From Verrucomicrobiia bacterium (lineage in GTDB: Bacteria > Verrucomicrobiota > Verrucomicrobiia > Palsa-1439), in assembly GCA_035577545.1 (NCBI GenBank), contig DATLVI010000011.1:1-64000 (forward strand): a stretch of DNA of 64,000 nucleotides, read 5' to 3'. Below, piece after piece: positions 8,696 through 16,430 of this stretch. The position numbers and the translations under genes are program-made. Each line of letters starts with the position of its first letter. Within the stretch, counting starts at the first letter, position 1. A model generated the notes under the pieces. It saw nothing but the letters and a program-made list of their open reading frames with translations. It searched no databases and was not told the DNA's origin.

Positions 8696-8963
8696 GCCAT
8701 ATTTTCAAAGGGACGCGTAGGATATAGAGGAAGGGGGACATGGGACTTCTTCCTACCCCCTAGAACAGAATTCTTGCCAGAAATACGCCTCCCCACGGAT
8801 CGTACAGCGGGAAGCGTTCGTCGCCCAGAGCCAGTTGATGGTCGAAGACCTTGGGTACGTGAGGGATCGAACTACGGCCACGATCATCAGCGGAGTGGCC
8901 AGCCGTTGGCGAATTCAAGTGACGGTCATACCCAGACCCGGCCAAGCGGGGACTTCGGCTGGT
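8696..8963. other. Intergenic region downstream of the TadG-like gene
   Basis: No gene recognised. An AGGATATAGAGG-like tract at 8718-8731 lies upstream of the 8667-8695 promoter. The rest carries no clear structure apart from a short tRNA-T-arm-like string near 8851-8880 that does not fold. Confidence 0.4.
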
Positions 8964-10247
8964 CTATTCGTACAGGTACACGCCCGACGGGCCGGCTGAC
9001 CCCGAATTGATCAAAAGGGACGAGCCCGAAAGCTTCACGGTGTAGCCGAGCAAGTTACCTTGGAGCGAAGCGTTCGACGAGCCCGACATGTTAATTCCGG
9101 AGTTCGGGGCGTAGATGATGCCAGTCCACGAAGAACCGCTGCCGGAAACGTTCAGCGCTATATGGCCGGGGGCCGACGCGTCGGAAATGGCAGAGTAGTA
9201 AAGCAGCCCCTGAGCGTACGGTGTCCAAGTGGAACTGCCGCTGCTGATGATAATGGAGCCCGTTGCCACAATCGTCACATTCGCGGTGACGGAGGGGGTG
9301 GCGAAATTCACATTCCCGGCCACATAATAGATGCCGGGATCCATTACGCCGCTGTGCACGTACGTTGACAGGCTGCTGTTGCCGACAATGCTATGATAAT
9401 AAGTGGCTCCGGCCGCCACGGCTTGTGAGCCTCCGGGCGCGTAGTCGGCGATGTTGAACGTCACCGGATACGGCTGGCAAGAAGTATCCGTGGTGAACGA
9501 ACTGGAAGGGGTTGTTGCTTTCCCCGCCAGCCCGGCTGGACTCACCCCTCCGCTTCCCGTCGAAATTGTCGAGTTTGAGATGGTGTTATTTGAGCCGGAC
9601 ATGTTGAGATCGCTGTTCGAACGGATGTCCCCTATAACCAGATAGGTGCCGCCACTCCAGTCGATGACCTTGCTGTTGCTGGGCTGGCCGCACTTGTTAG
9701 CAAAGATCGCCGGGATCCCTTTGGAGCATTTGGCGGCGCCAACAGCGGCCGGCTGGAACGCTGCAAAGCCAACAACCCTCCCGAAGTATGCCGGAGTCGT
9801 GCTTCTGGTGCTTACCTCCACCCCCGTTGCGTCCGAAGGAACGGATCCGTTCGGAAGCGTGCCACCGGTATGCGCGCCGCTGGCGGTTGTATAGTAGGCG
9901 GTCACCGTAATGGCGCTCAAGTGATTTGAATTGGAGTTCACATAGTTTTGGACCTCCGACCAGATCGCAGAGTCGGATCCGCTGGCGCACACGAGTCGGG
10001 CGCCTGCCAGGGCCGCCGCATCCGCGGCATTTTGTAGTTGCCGGCGTTGCGTATAGGCATGCCCGACGTCGATCGCCAGGGCCGCGAATCCAATAAGAGC
10101 CACCAACGCGATAACGACCAGCACCAGCACCTGGCCCGAGCGATCTGCGGCCCGGCTGTGGCGAGGGTTCACCACACACCCGTCCCTTCTGAAAGGGTGC
10201 AAACTCATGAAGACGGGCGACAGTGTGAGCCTCCGGAGCAGGCTCAT
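8964..10247 (-). CDS. TadG-like protein with long beta-rich C-terminal domain
   Basis: A 427-residue protein. After a basic N-terminus, residues about 38-80 give the TadG/Flp-pilus-type segment (SGQVLVLVVIALVALIGFAA, then LAIDVGHAYTQRRQLQNAADAAALAGA), a single TM helix followed by the conserved region that in TadG precedes an extracytoplasmic domain. The rest is Ser/Gly/Asn-rich (SGGTYLVIGDIRSNSDLNMSG, MDPGIYYVAGNVNF, GSSWTGIIYAPNSGINMSG) and predicts a beta-helix rather than the VWA domain of longer TadG proteins. The ATG overlaps the stop of the TadE-like gene by 4 bp, so the two are translationally coupled. Likely inner-membrane-tethered and exposed outside, perhaps a minor pilin or adhesin. 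No tadA, rcpC or flp gene lies nearby. Confidence 0.82.
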   Translation of the reverse strand: MSLLRRLTLSPVFMSLHPFRRDGCVVNPRHSRAADRSGQVLVLVVIALVALIGFAALAIDVGHAYTQRRQLQNAADAAALAGARLVCASGSDSAIWSEVQNYVNSNSNHLSAITVTAYYTTASGAHTGGTLPNGSVPSDATGVEVSTRSTTPAYFGRVVGFAAFQPAAVGAAKCSKGIPAIFANKCGQPSNSKVIDWSGGTYLVIGDIRSNSDLNMSGSNNTISNSTISTGSGGVSPAGLAGKATTPSSSFTTDTSCQPYPVTFNIADYAPGGSQAVAAGATYYHSIVGNSSLSTYVHSGVMDPGIYYVAGNVNFATPSVTANVTIVATGSIIISSGSSTWTPYAQGLLYYSAISDASAPGHIALNVSGSGSSWTGIIYAPNSGINMSGSSNASLQGNLLGYTVKLSGSSLLINSGSAGPSGVYLYE

Positions 10248-10666
10248 GACTGCCTCTCAATCCGCATGGTGGAACTGTTGGTAATGGAATGTGACCCGAA
10301 CAATGGCATAAACGACGGTATCGTGTACTGGAGTGTCACCGTGATTCGGCTGTCCGCATTGGTGTTGCCGTCGGGACGCGTTATATCGATATGAACCTGC
10401 GAATTGTTCGCGAAGGAGAGGTGTTTCACGACGTTGGTCTTAATCAGGCTGTCATCGCTGGGGTGTATCGAACCGTATCGAGCGCCATCGCGGGCGGCAT
10501 TGTTCAGGTCATTGATTGCGAAATAGATGAACCCGATTTGAAATACACTGAGCGTCAGGAGGATCACAATCGACGCGACCAGGCCGAACTCCACGAGCAC
10601 CGCCCCGCGTTGGGATCGCTGACCGTCGGGTCTCCTTTTGTGGCGCGTCTCAGTTATGTTTCTCAC
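10244..10666 (-). CDS. TadE-like pseudopilin-type membrane protein
   Basis: A 140-residue protein with GTG start preceded by AAGGAGCTT. The N-terminus is basic (HKRRPDGQRSQRG), followed by AVLVEFGLVASIVILLTLSVFQ, the TadE motif in which a Glu sits at the head of the TM helix. Then comes NDLNNAARDGARYGSIHP, the typical TadE 'NAARxGARY' stretch. The C-terminal part is a small beta-rich extracytoplasmic domain. It is the middle gene of a three-gene unit: 26 nt after the 10693-11226 gene and overlapping the TadG-like gene by 4 bp. Such proteins are minor pseudopilins of Tad/Flp pili; here the rest of the pilus machinery is not in view. Confidence 0.84.
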   Translation of the reverse strand: MRNITETRHKRRPDGQRSQRGAVLVEFGLVASIVILLTLSVFQIGFIYFAINDLNNAARDGARYGSIHPSDDSLIKTNVVKHLSFANNSQVHIDITRPDGNTNADSRITVTLQYTIPSFMPLFGSHSITNSSTMRIERQS

Positions 10667-10692
10667 AAGCTCCTTCGCGGGATCAGCCCAGG

Positions 10693-11226
10693 TTAAAAGA
10701 TGACCATCGTGCAGTCGCGAGTAAACGTGACTACGTTTGTGCCGACAATGCCGTTTGCCTGCAACAGAGGGAGCAAGATCGGTGAAAAGCTGAACGCTAT
10801 CCTAACCGTGATCGGAGCACCCGAGGTGGTCCCCAAAGACGTGGTGACGGTGATCTTGTTCGAATCGATCGTTACACCCGAACCAACAGCTTCTTCCAGG
10901 ACACGGGCCTTTATTCCACTGACATCGGTTGGCTGAGTTGCGCCATATCGCGCCCCTTGTCGCGCGGCGTTTTCGATGACGTCAACTTTGCTGAATGCAC
11001 TCCCAAAAGTGAGGGCCCCGCCGATCAAAACAACGCAAAGAGGCAGGCTGAGCGCCATCTCGACCAACGCGGAACCATTTGACCGATCTCGCCTTTGTGG
11101 CGGTGTCACACACTTTTTCCATGGGGAAGCCGATGGGCTGAAGGCACTTAGGCCAACGAGAGAAATGGCATGGCGGAGTGTCTCAGACACAACCGTCAAG
11201 AATAAAGCTACAGCCGAGCAGTCCAT
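10693..11226 (-). CDS. TadE-like pseudopilin-type membrane protein
   Basis: The diagnostic part is SNGSALVEMALSLPLCVVLIGGALTFG (TM helix with the leading Glu) followed by VDVIENAARQGARYGATQP, then a beta-rich domain ending TFTRDCTMVIF. It is a second TadE paralogue at the head of the trio. The start is uncertain: the ATG at 11226 gives an unusual 50-residue extension with no ribosome-binding site, while an internal GTG just before [11 protein letters not shown] gives the usual short basic N-terminus and is preceded by GGAAAAA. I keep the longer frame as the outer limit. Confidence 0.78.
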   Translation of the reverse strand: MDCSAVALFLTVVSETLRHAISLVGLSAFSPSASPWKKCVTPPQRRDRSNGSALVEMALSLPLCVVLIGGALTFGSAFSKVDVIENAARQGARYGATQPTDVSGIKARVLEEAVGSGVTIDSNKITVTTSLGTTSGAPITVRIAFSFSPILLPLLQANGIVGTNVVTFTRDCTMVIF

Positions 11227-11373
11227 AGGAGCATAACCAGCATCCTCCGCGCCAAAACGCCCCGAAATATGGCCCCAGGTGAGCGTGTTGTAGAGCGCTC
11301 CCGGTTATCGTGTCCGATGAGCGGTTACACGGCCAACCGTAGCCGTTTCGTGAGGTCGGCGATCTGCCCATAA

Positions 11374-11407
11374 ACAAAAGAGCCACCCGACCCGTAGATC
11401 GAGTGGC
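11374..11407 (-). terminator. Rho-independent terminator of the 11430-12194 gene
   Basis: Reverse-strand stem GCCACTCGATC / GGGTCGGGTGGC (11 bp with two G-U pairs, 11407-11382) followed by TCTTTTGTTT. The wobble pairs make it specific to reverse-strand RNA. It resembles the terminators at 5083 and 7592. Confidence 0.8.
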
Positions 11408-11429
11408 ACTCGTTGTGAAAGTAAACTGA

Positions 11430-12194
11430 TTATTTTTTGCGCCGACGGATGACGAGCAAGCCGACCAAGCCCGCACCCACCAACGCCATGCTGCTGGGTT
11501 CGGGAACGAGAGTTCCCGGCAGGTTTGGCTCACTTAGTGCCGTGCCGTACTGGAAGTTCACGTTGGTGATGGCGCCCAGGCTGCCGCTCCAGCCGCTGAG
11601 GACAAAGACCATGGAAGGCTGTATGTATGTCTTACTGCCCAACCCGCCCAGATCCGAACCGGCATAGCCCGTCGACAGTATCCCATAAGCCGAGCCATCC
11701 AGCATGTCACCGGGGCTGGCGAAATTCCCGACATCAAAATTATTATTGTAGCCCGAGCTAGCGATGCCCGCGGTCGCCCCACTTGGGTTATGAGGACCGC
11801 TCGCATACTTCCATTCCTCTCCAAGAACGCTTGGACCCGGGGCCAGGGAAGACGTTGTTCCGATCCATTCGACGCTTCCCGCGCCAGCCGTGGCAGAGAC
11901 TGGCGTCAAACCGTCAGCGCCGGAAAAGAAAAGGCCGGTTAATACATGGGCCTGATCGGGCGTGTCTCCCGTGTACGTGTTCACGAGGGTTATTGTCAAC
12001 AGGCTTCCACTGTTGGAAAATGTCGCAATCGCACTCAGCATCTGGACTGCATTCGAGCCGCCGAATGTTATGGTGGCTTTCGCCGGGATCGCTGCGAAAA
12101 CGCAGGCGGCCAATGTCAAAGCGATGAAGAATCTGAGAAAGGAAACCTGAATGTGTGTGGAAGTTGTCCTTGTCCTCATAAGTGTACTTGCCAT
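11430..12194 (-). CDS. PEP-CTERM protein of a different body type
   Basis: A 254-residue exported protein: signal peptide (FFIALTLAACVFAAIPAKA), mature start TITFGGSNAVQML, tail LVPEPSSMALVGAG...IRRRKK. The body (FSNSGSLLTITLVNTYTGD, LTGLFFSGADGLTP, GEEWKYASG) is unrelated to the DUF3494-like neighbours and resembles generic exosortase-dependent surface proteins in which a calculated 'GxEWxY' strand recurs. AAAGGGAAG precedes the ATG. Although the body differs, the PEP-CTERM tail, 3' UTR and terminator closely match the 7651 gene. Role unknown beyond surface localisation. Confidence 0.85.
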   Translation of the reverse strand: MASTLMRTRTTSTHIQVSFLRFFIALTLAACVFAAIPAKATITFGGSNAVQMLSAIATFSNSGSLLTITLVNTYTGDTPDQAHVLTGLFFSGADGLTPVSATAGAGSVEWIGTTSSLAPGPSVLGEEWKYASGPHNPSGATAGIASSGYNNNFDVGNFASPGDMLDGSAYGILSTGYAGSDLGGLGSKTYIQPSMVFVLSGWSGSLGAITNVNFQYGTALSEPNLPGTLVPEPSSMALVGAGLVGLLVIRRRKK

Positions 12195-12269
12195 CGTCTT
12201 CCCTTTGTTAATTGCGACTCCCTACGGCGGCCACATCACGGTAGGCACGCTGCTGCTCCAGGCTGAGGA

Positions 12270-12299
12270 AGTGTAACAGATCACATAGTTCGCCTGCAA
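12270..12299 (-). promoter_or_regulatory. Predicted promoter of the 11430-12194 gene
   Basis: -35 TTGCAG (12299-12294), 18-nt spacer, extended -10 TG-T-TACACT (-10 at 12275-12270). This is the fourth member of the shared promoter set. Confidence 0.55.
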
Positions 12300-12563
12300 G
12301 CCTTGTTTTACAAGGGATGCATAGGATGCGTGGTAGTTTGTGATATCGGAAAAGTTCCTATCTAAAATTATTACTTAGACCCAAAAATCCGTGGCAAAAT
12401 AAACTACTTTGGCGGCAGGGTGGAGATAGCCACATGCGCCGCGGCGGATCGCTGTAATAAGTTACAGGTTATAGCTGTGCTGCTTGGTCATCAGCGAGGT
12501 TACCAGTGGGTCGGCAGTGTTGATGTGATGGTTGGTCGTCTAACCGCGGGCAAAAACCCGCGA
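12300..12563. other. Intergenic region between PEP-CTERM and MFS genes
   Basis: No gene recognised. Near the MFS stop a hairpin CGCGGG-caaaaa-CCCGCG (12545-12562) lies 1 nt past the stop codon. It has no T-run and looks more like a dispersed palindromic repeat than a classical terminator, though it could slow transcription. Confidence 0.45.
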
Positions 12564-13835
12564 CTACAGGGACAACGGAAGCCGTTTCGTGGGGTCGACG
12601 GCCAGCCAGCAGAGGGCGGCCAGGACGTAACAGGCGGCGACGGTCATTAATGACAGGTTCCACGCGCCGTGGCGTTGGAGCCATTCGCCGATCACCAGCG
12701 GACTGATCGCACCGCCGAGATTCCCGAGCATGTTCATCATGCCGCTGACCACGCCGGAGTGGATGCCGCCGATTTCAAGGCAGACGGCCCAGCCCGGAGC
12801 GACGGCCAAGGCCGCGAGCAGTGCAGCCAGCGCGAGCAGCCATGCGGCGGCGATGGGGTTGGACGTGTACACGGCGGCGAACATCGTGATTGCGGCCAGG
12901 GGCAGGCCGACGATGCCCGGTAGGCGTCGGCCGATCTTCAGACCGAGACGGCGGACGAGCACGTCGCTGACGAGACCGCCGCAGAGGACGCCGGTGGCGA
13001 TGCCAATCAGCGGGAGTGATGATAGCCAGCCCGCGTGTTGTAGATCAAATCCGCGCGCGCGCATCAGGTACGTTGGCAACCATGTGAGGAAAAAGTACCA
13101 GCCATAGATCACGCCGAAATACATAAAGCACACGGCCCAGACGCTGGGGTTGGCCAACAGACTCCGCCACGGCACGCGCTCGTGAGGCGTCGGCGGCTGA
13201 CAGCCGATCGCCCGCAGTTCCGCTTCGTTCACCGCGGCGTGGCGGTGCGGATCGTCACGGAACCACCAGTACCACGCGAGCGCCCAGACCATACCCACAC
13301 AGCCGAAGATGGGGAAGGTGTGCCGCCAGTGCATTCGATTCAGCATCCAAACGACCAGCGGCTGAGTGATTGCGCCGCCGAGCGCGCCGGTCATTACCGC
13401 CAAGCCGAACGCACGTCCATGTTCGCGGGCGGGAAGCCAGCGCGCGAACGCCCGGGCCATGGAGGGAAAACAGCCCGCTTCACCGACGCCAAACAGCATA
13501 CGAATCAGGAACAGGGAGACGAATCCCGTCGCCAAACCTGTCACGGCGGTCATTACAGACCACCAAACTACGATGCGCGTCAGCATCAGCCGCGGGCCGA
13601 ATCGATCCGCCAGCCATCCGCTCGGTATCTCCATCAGCGCATAGGCGAACGTGAAGGCGCTGAAGACGCGACCCATCTGCGCGTCGTTGAGGCCCAGGTC
13701 GGTCTTCATGGCGGGCGCAGCGGTGGAAATGCAAACGCGGTCGAGATAGGCGATGGCGGTGAGTACCAGCATGAAACCCAGCACGCCGTAGCGGATGCGA
13801 GTGGGATGAGGCGAATCGTTGCGGGGGCGATCCAC
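12564..13835 (-). CDS. Major facilitator superfamily transporter (ACS-like anion:cation symporter)
   Basis: A 12-TM permease of about 423 residues. The first helix GVLGFMLVLTAIAYLDRVCIS with NDAQMGRVFSAFTFAYALMEIPSGWLADRFGPR (MFS motif A-type loop after TM2) and the RMLFGVGEAGCFPSMARAFARWLP segment in TM4-5 are characteristic of the anion:cation symporter family, which carries sugar acids such as galactonate or hexuronates. The second half has GLVSDVLVRRLGLKIGRR, the motif A counterpart. The reading frame extends to 13991 but would overlap the divergent gene. A GTG at 13835 gives a normal short N-terminus (VDRPRND...RIRYG). The stop lies beside a palindromic repeat. Substrate is not deducible. 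Confidence 0.85.
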   Translation of the reverse strand: MDRPRNDSPHPTRIRYGVLGFMLVLTAIAYLDRVCISTAAPAMKTDLGLNDAQMGRVFSAFTFAYALMEIPSGWLADRFGPRLMLTRIVVWWSVMTAVTGLATGFVSLFLIRMLFGVGEAGCFPSMARAFARWLPAREHGRAFGLAVMTGALGGAITQPLVVWMLNRMHWRHTFPIFGCVGMVWALAWYWWFRDDPHRHAAVNEAELRAIGCQPPTPHERVPWRSLLANPSVWAVCFMYFGVIYGWYFFLTWLPTYLMRARGFDLQHAGWLSSLPLIGIATGVLCGGLVSDVLVRRLGLKIGRRLPGIVGLPLAAITMFAAVYTSNPIAAAWLLALAALLAALAVAPGWAVCLEIGGIHSGVVSGMMNMLGNLGGAISPLVIGEWLQRHGAWNLSLMTVAACYVLAALCWLAVDPTKRLPLSL

Positions 13836-13879
13836 GGGCCTGTTTATAGCGTGCCTCGTGCGTATTGGGCGACGTTTAT

Positions 13880-13907
13880 TTGCATGAGGCGCAAAATGGC
13901 GTAAATT
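13880..13907 (+). promoter_or_regulatory. Possible promoter of the DUF6600-like gene
   Basis: TTGCAT (13880-13885), 16-nt spacer, TAAATT (13902-13907), 22 nt before the start codon, in the divergent gap with the MFS gene. Confidence 0.35.
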
Positions 13908-13928
13908 TATTGTAGATAGGAGGCAGAC

Positions 13929-15098
13929 ATGAAAGCGATCAGGGTAGTGGTTTTGGCGGTGACGTTTGGAGTTCCCTGGCTTATGTCGCACGATGTTAGG
14001 GCGGCGGATGTCTCGGTCGGGGTTGAAATCAATTCGCCCAACGACTTTTACGAGCCATTATCGGCGCAAGGCTATTGGGTGGAAGTTGGGTCGTACGGGC
14101 GATGCTGGCATCCCTATGCTGTCGATGTGTCGTGGCGTCCCTACTGCGAAGGTACATGGGTGTGGACGGACGACGGCTGGTATTGGCAGAGCGATGAACC
14201 GTGGGGTTGGGCGTGCTACCATTACGGACGCTGGTGGAATGATCCGTACTACGGTTGGGTTTGGGTGCCTGACACTGTGTGGGGGCCGTCGTGGGTTTGC
14301 TTCCGCGAGGGCGGTGGCTACTGCGGTTGGGCGCCATTGCCGCCGGGAGTTGCTTTCGGCTTCAGCGGCGAGCTGGTGATTGGCGCCATACCATCGCCCT
14401 GGTTCGTGTTCGTCGGCGAACGCCATTTCGGCGAGCGTATCCGGGCGCGGACTGTGATTATCAACAACACGACGATCATTAACCAGACGAGGATCAACAC
14501 GACGATCCGGAAGGTAAATAACCGGGTGGTCAATGAAGGCCCGCGCGTGCAGGACCTGCAGCGGGTGAACCACGAGCGGATCCAGACTTCAACCGTCCAG
14601 GCAATGCGCCAACGCGAGAAGATCCCTCCCGCTGTCCACCGTACGGCGCCGCAACAGCCGGGGATTCAGCGCCAGAATGAACGGCCTGGCGAGCGGCCCG
14701 CCACCGAACCGCAGCGCGAAAATCAGCGGAACAATCCGCCGGAGATAATTCGCGGGACGCAGCCAGGGGAGAGACCGCAGCGTAATGAGCCACCTCCGGC
14801 GGAGCGACAACAACGGAACCAGACGCTGCCAGCAGAGAGACCAACACGCAATGAGCCGCCTCCTGTTGAACGGCAACAACGGACTGAGCCGCCGCCAGCG
14901 GAGAGACCGCAGGGCAACGGTCCGCCAGTCGAGCGGCGGGGTCCCCCCGAACAGCGCCCGAGCGAACCGCCTCATGGCGAGAAGGTAGCTCCACCACCTG
15001 CTCCGCACGAAAAACCTCCGCCTCAAGAACAGCGGGGCGAGCAGCACCAAGAGCCCGGTCCGGAAAGGGGCAACGAACAGCCGGACAAAGGGCGTTAG
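13929..15098 (+). CDS. DUF6600-like secreted protein with W/Y-rich domain and Pro/Glu/Arg repeat tail
   Basis: A 389-residue exported protein; AGGAGG lies 5 nt before the ATG. Signal peptide to about residue 26 (VPWLMSHDVRA). Residues about 40-160 are rich in Trp, Tyr and Gly (WVWTDDGWYWQSD, YYGWVWVPDTVWGPSWV, GYCGWAPLPPG), the pattern of DUF6600 and YXWGXW-type proteins. Four Cys (in GRCWHP, RPYCEG, WACYHY, GYCGW) could form disulfides. Residues about 235-389 are disordered: repeats of NEPPPxERxxRN with many Gln and Arg. It is expected in the periplasm or at the surface. Function of the family is unknown. A strong hairpin follows the gene. Confidence 0.85.
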   Translation: MKAIRVVVLAVTFGVPWLMSHDVRAADVSVGVEINSPNDFYEPLSAQGYWVEVGSYGRCWHPYAVDVSWRPYCEGTWVWTDDGWYWQSDEPWGWACYHYGRWWNDPYYGWVWVPDTVWGPSWVCFREGGGYCGWAPLPPGVAFGFSGELVIGAIPSPWFVFVGERHFGERIRARTVIINNTTIINQTRINTTIRKVNNRVVNEGPRVQDLQRVNHERIQTSTVQAMRQREKIPPAVHRTAPQQPGIQRQNERPGERPATEPQRENQRNNPPEIIRGTQPGERPQRNEPPPAERQQRNQTLPAERPTRNEPPPVERQQRTEPPPAERPQGNGPPVERRGPPEQRPSEPPHGEKVAPPPAPHEKPPPQEQRGEQHQEPGPERGNEQPDKGR

Positions 15099-15119
15099 CC
15101 GACTCGAAATCCTGGAATG

Positions 15120-15158
15120 GCAGACATGGCAATGAGTGGTGCTCATTGCCATGTCTGC
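15120..15158 (+). terminator. Perfect 17-bp stem-loop after the DUF6600-like gene
   Basis: GCAGACATGGCAATGAG (15120-15136), loop TGGTG, then its exact complement (15142-15158), with a T-run only at 15171. The stem is unusually long and perfect for a terminator; most likely it ends transcription of the 13929 gene. Confidence 0.65.
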
Positions 15159-15238
15159 TGTAGTTGATGATTTTTCTTGCCGACGCGCGGTTGCGCCCTA
15201 CGATGCGCGGCGAAGGCAATCTTACGACCGCTGAAGCC

Positions 15239-16312
15239 ATGCCACATCTATTTGAACCATTTACATTGCGCGGGTTGACACTCAAACATCGCATCGTCGT
15301 CTCACCGATGTGCATGTATTCGAGCCGGGATGGATTCGCCAACGATTGGCATCTTGTGCATTTGGGGAGTCGCGCCTGCGGCGGGGCGGCGCTGGTGTTT
15401 ACCGAGGCGACATCAGTGGAGGCCGAAGGGCGCATTTCACCCGACGATCTGGGGTTGTGGAAGGACGAGCACATTGAGTTTCTGAGGCGCATCACGACGT
15501 TCATTAAGTCGCAAAGCAGCGCGCCGGGCATTCAATTGGCGCACGCGGGTCGCAAGGCCAGCACGCTTTCGCCGCAGGAAGGGAAGCGCGGCATCGTCTC
15601 GAAAGAAAATGGCGGCTGGATGCCGCTCGCGCCAAGCCCGATTCCTTTCAATCCCGGCGATCCCTCGCCGGAGGAACTGACCGTCGAAGGTATCCAGCGG
15701 ATCGTGCGGAAGTTTCGGGAGGCCGCTGCGCGAGCGTTAGCCGCCGGGTTCGAAGTCGTCGAAATGCATTCGGCGCATGGTTATCTACTCAACGAATTCC
15801 TCTCGCCACTCGCGAACCATCGAAAGGATGCGTACGGCGGTTCCTTTGACAATCGTACCCGAATCGTGCGGGAAGTCACGGCGGCGGTTCGTGAGGTGTG
15901 GCCGGAGAGCAAGCCGCTTTTCCTGCGCATCTCCGCGACCGACTGGAAAGAGCCGGAAGGTTGGACCATTGAGCAGTCGGTGGAATTGGCGAAGATGGTG
16001 AGAGGGCTGGGCGTGGACTTGATTGATTGTTCTTCTGGCGGACTGGTACCTGACGCCAAGATTCCCGCTGCGCCCGGTTACCAAATCCCCTTCGCCGAGA
16101 GAATTCGTCGCGAAGCCGGTATCGCCACCGGGGCGGTCGGGCTCATTACCACGACTGCCCAAGCTGATGAGATTATTCGCGCTGGCAAAGCGGATCTGGT
16201 CCTGATGGCGCGCGGATTCCTGCGCGATCCGTATTTCCCGTTACGTGCCGCCGCCGAGCTTGGCCATGACATAGAGTGGCCAAAACAGTATTTGCGGGCG
16301 AAGGGAAAGTAA
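15239..16312 (+). CDS. Old Yellow Enzyme family NADPH dehydrogenase (YqjM type)
   Basis: A 357-residue FMN-dependent TIM-barrel ene-reductase that reduces activated C=C bonds or nitro groups with NAD(P)H. Motifs: SPMCMYS with the flavin-tuning Cys at about 25 (diagnostic of the YqjM/thermophilic-like class), QLAHAGRKAS, HSAHGYLLNEFLSPLANHRKDAYGG with the substrate-binding His pair and catalytic Tyr, and C-terminal VGLITTTAQADEII...LMARGFLRDPYFP for FMN phosphate binding. Length fits the family. The ATG at 15239 (MPHLFEPF) aligns with the usual start; upstream TTG or ATG codons would add an atypical extension. It stands alone, with converging terminators separating it from the next gene. Confidence 0.93.
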   Translation: MPHLFEPFTLRGLTLKHRIVVSPMCMYSSRDGFANDWHLVHLGSRACGGAALVFTEATSVEAEGRISPDDLGLWKDEHIEFLRRITTFIKSQSSAPGIQLAHAGRKASTLSPQEGKRGIVSKENGGWMPLAPSPIPFNPGDPSPEELTVEGIQRIVRKFREAAARALAAGFEVVEMHSAHGYLLNEFLSPLANHRKDAYGGSFDNRTRIVREVTAAVREVWPESKPLFLRISATDWKEPEGWTIEQSVELAKMVRGLGVDLIDCSSGGLVPDAKIPAAPGYQIPFAERIRREAGIATGAVGLITTTAQADEIIRAGKADLVLMARGFLRDPYFPLRAAAELGHDIEWPKQYLRAKGK

Positions 16313-16339
16313 CGCGAAGTTTGAATGCGCAACGCGTCC

Positions 16340-16399
16340 TCACTGGTTGGGGGGGAGTACCCAACCAGTGAAGCCTCTCTGGCTGATGGCCAGGAGAGG
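16340..16399. terminator. Two consecutive hairpins between converging genes
   Basis: Stem 1: TCACTGGTTGGG (16340-16351) and CCCAACCAGTGA (16360-16371), 12 bp perfect. Stem 2: CCTCTC-TGGC and GCCA-GGAGAGG (about 16374-16399) with one bulged base. They lie between the plus-strand oxidoreductase and the minus-strand PEP-CTERM gene, so they could serve both. T-runs are weak. Confidence 0.6.
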
Positions 16400-16430
16400 T
16401 GCGAGACGTGCTTGAACCAGGACGGAATTA

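Noticed and set aside
8851-8880. tRNA-like T-arm string (GAGGGATCGAACTACG) suggesting a tRNA or attachment site
   Set aside because: The flanking bases do not form a T stem, anticodon arm or acceptor stem; no tRNA fold can be drawn.
12564-13991. Full-length MFS frame from GTG 13991
   Set aside because: It overlaps the divergent 13929 gene and adds 52 His/Arg-rich residues not found in the family; the GTG at 13835 fits better.
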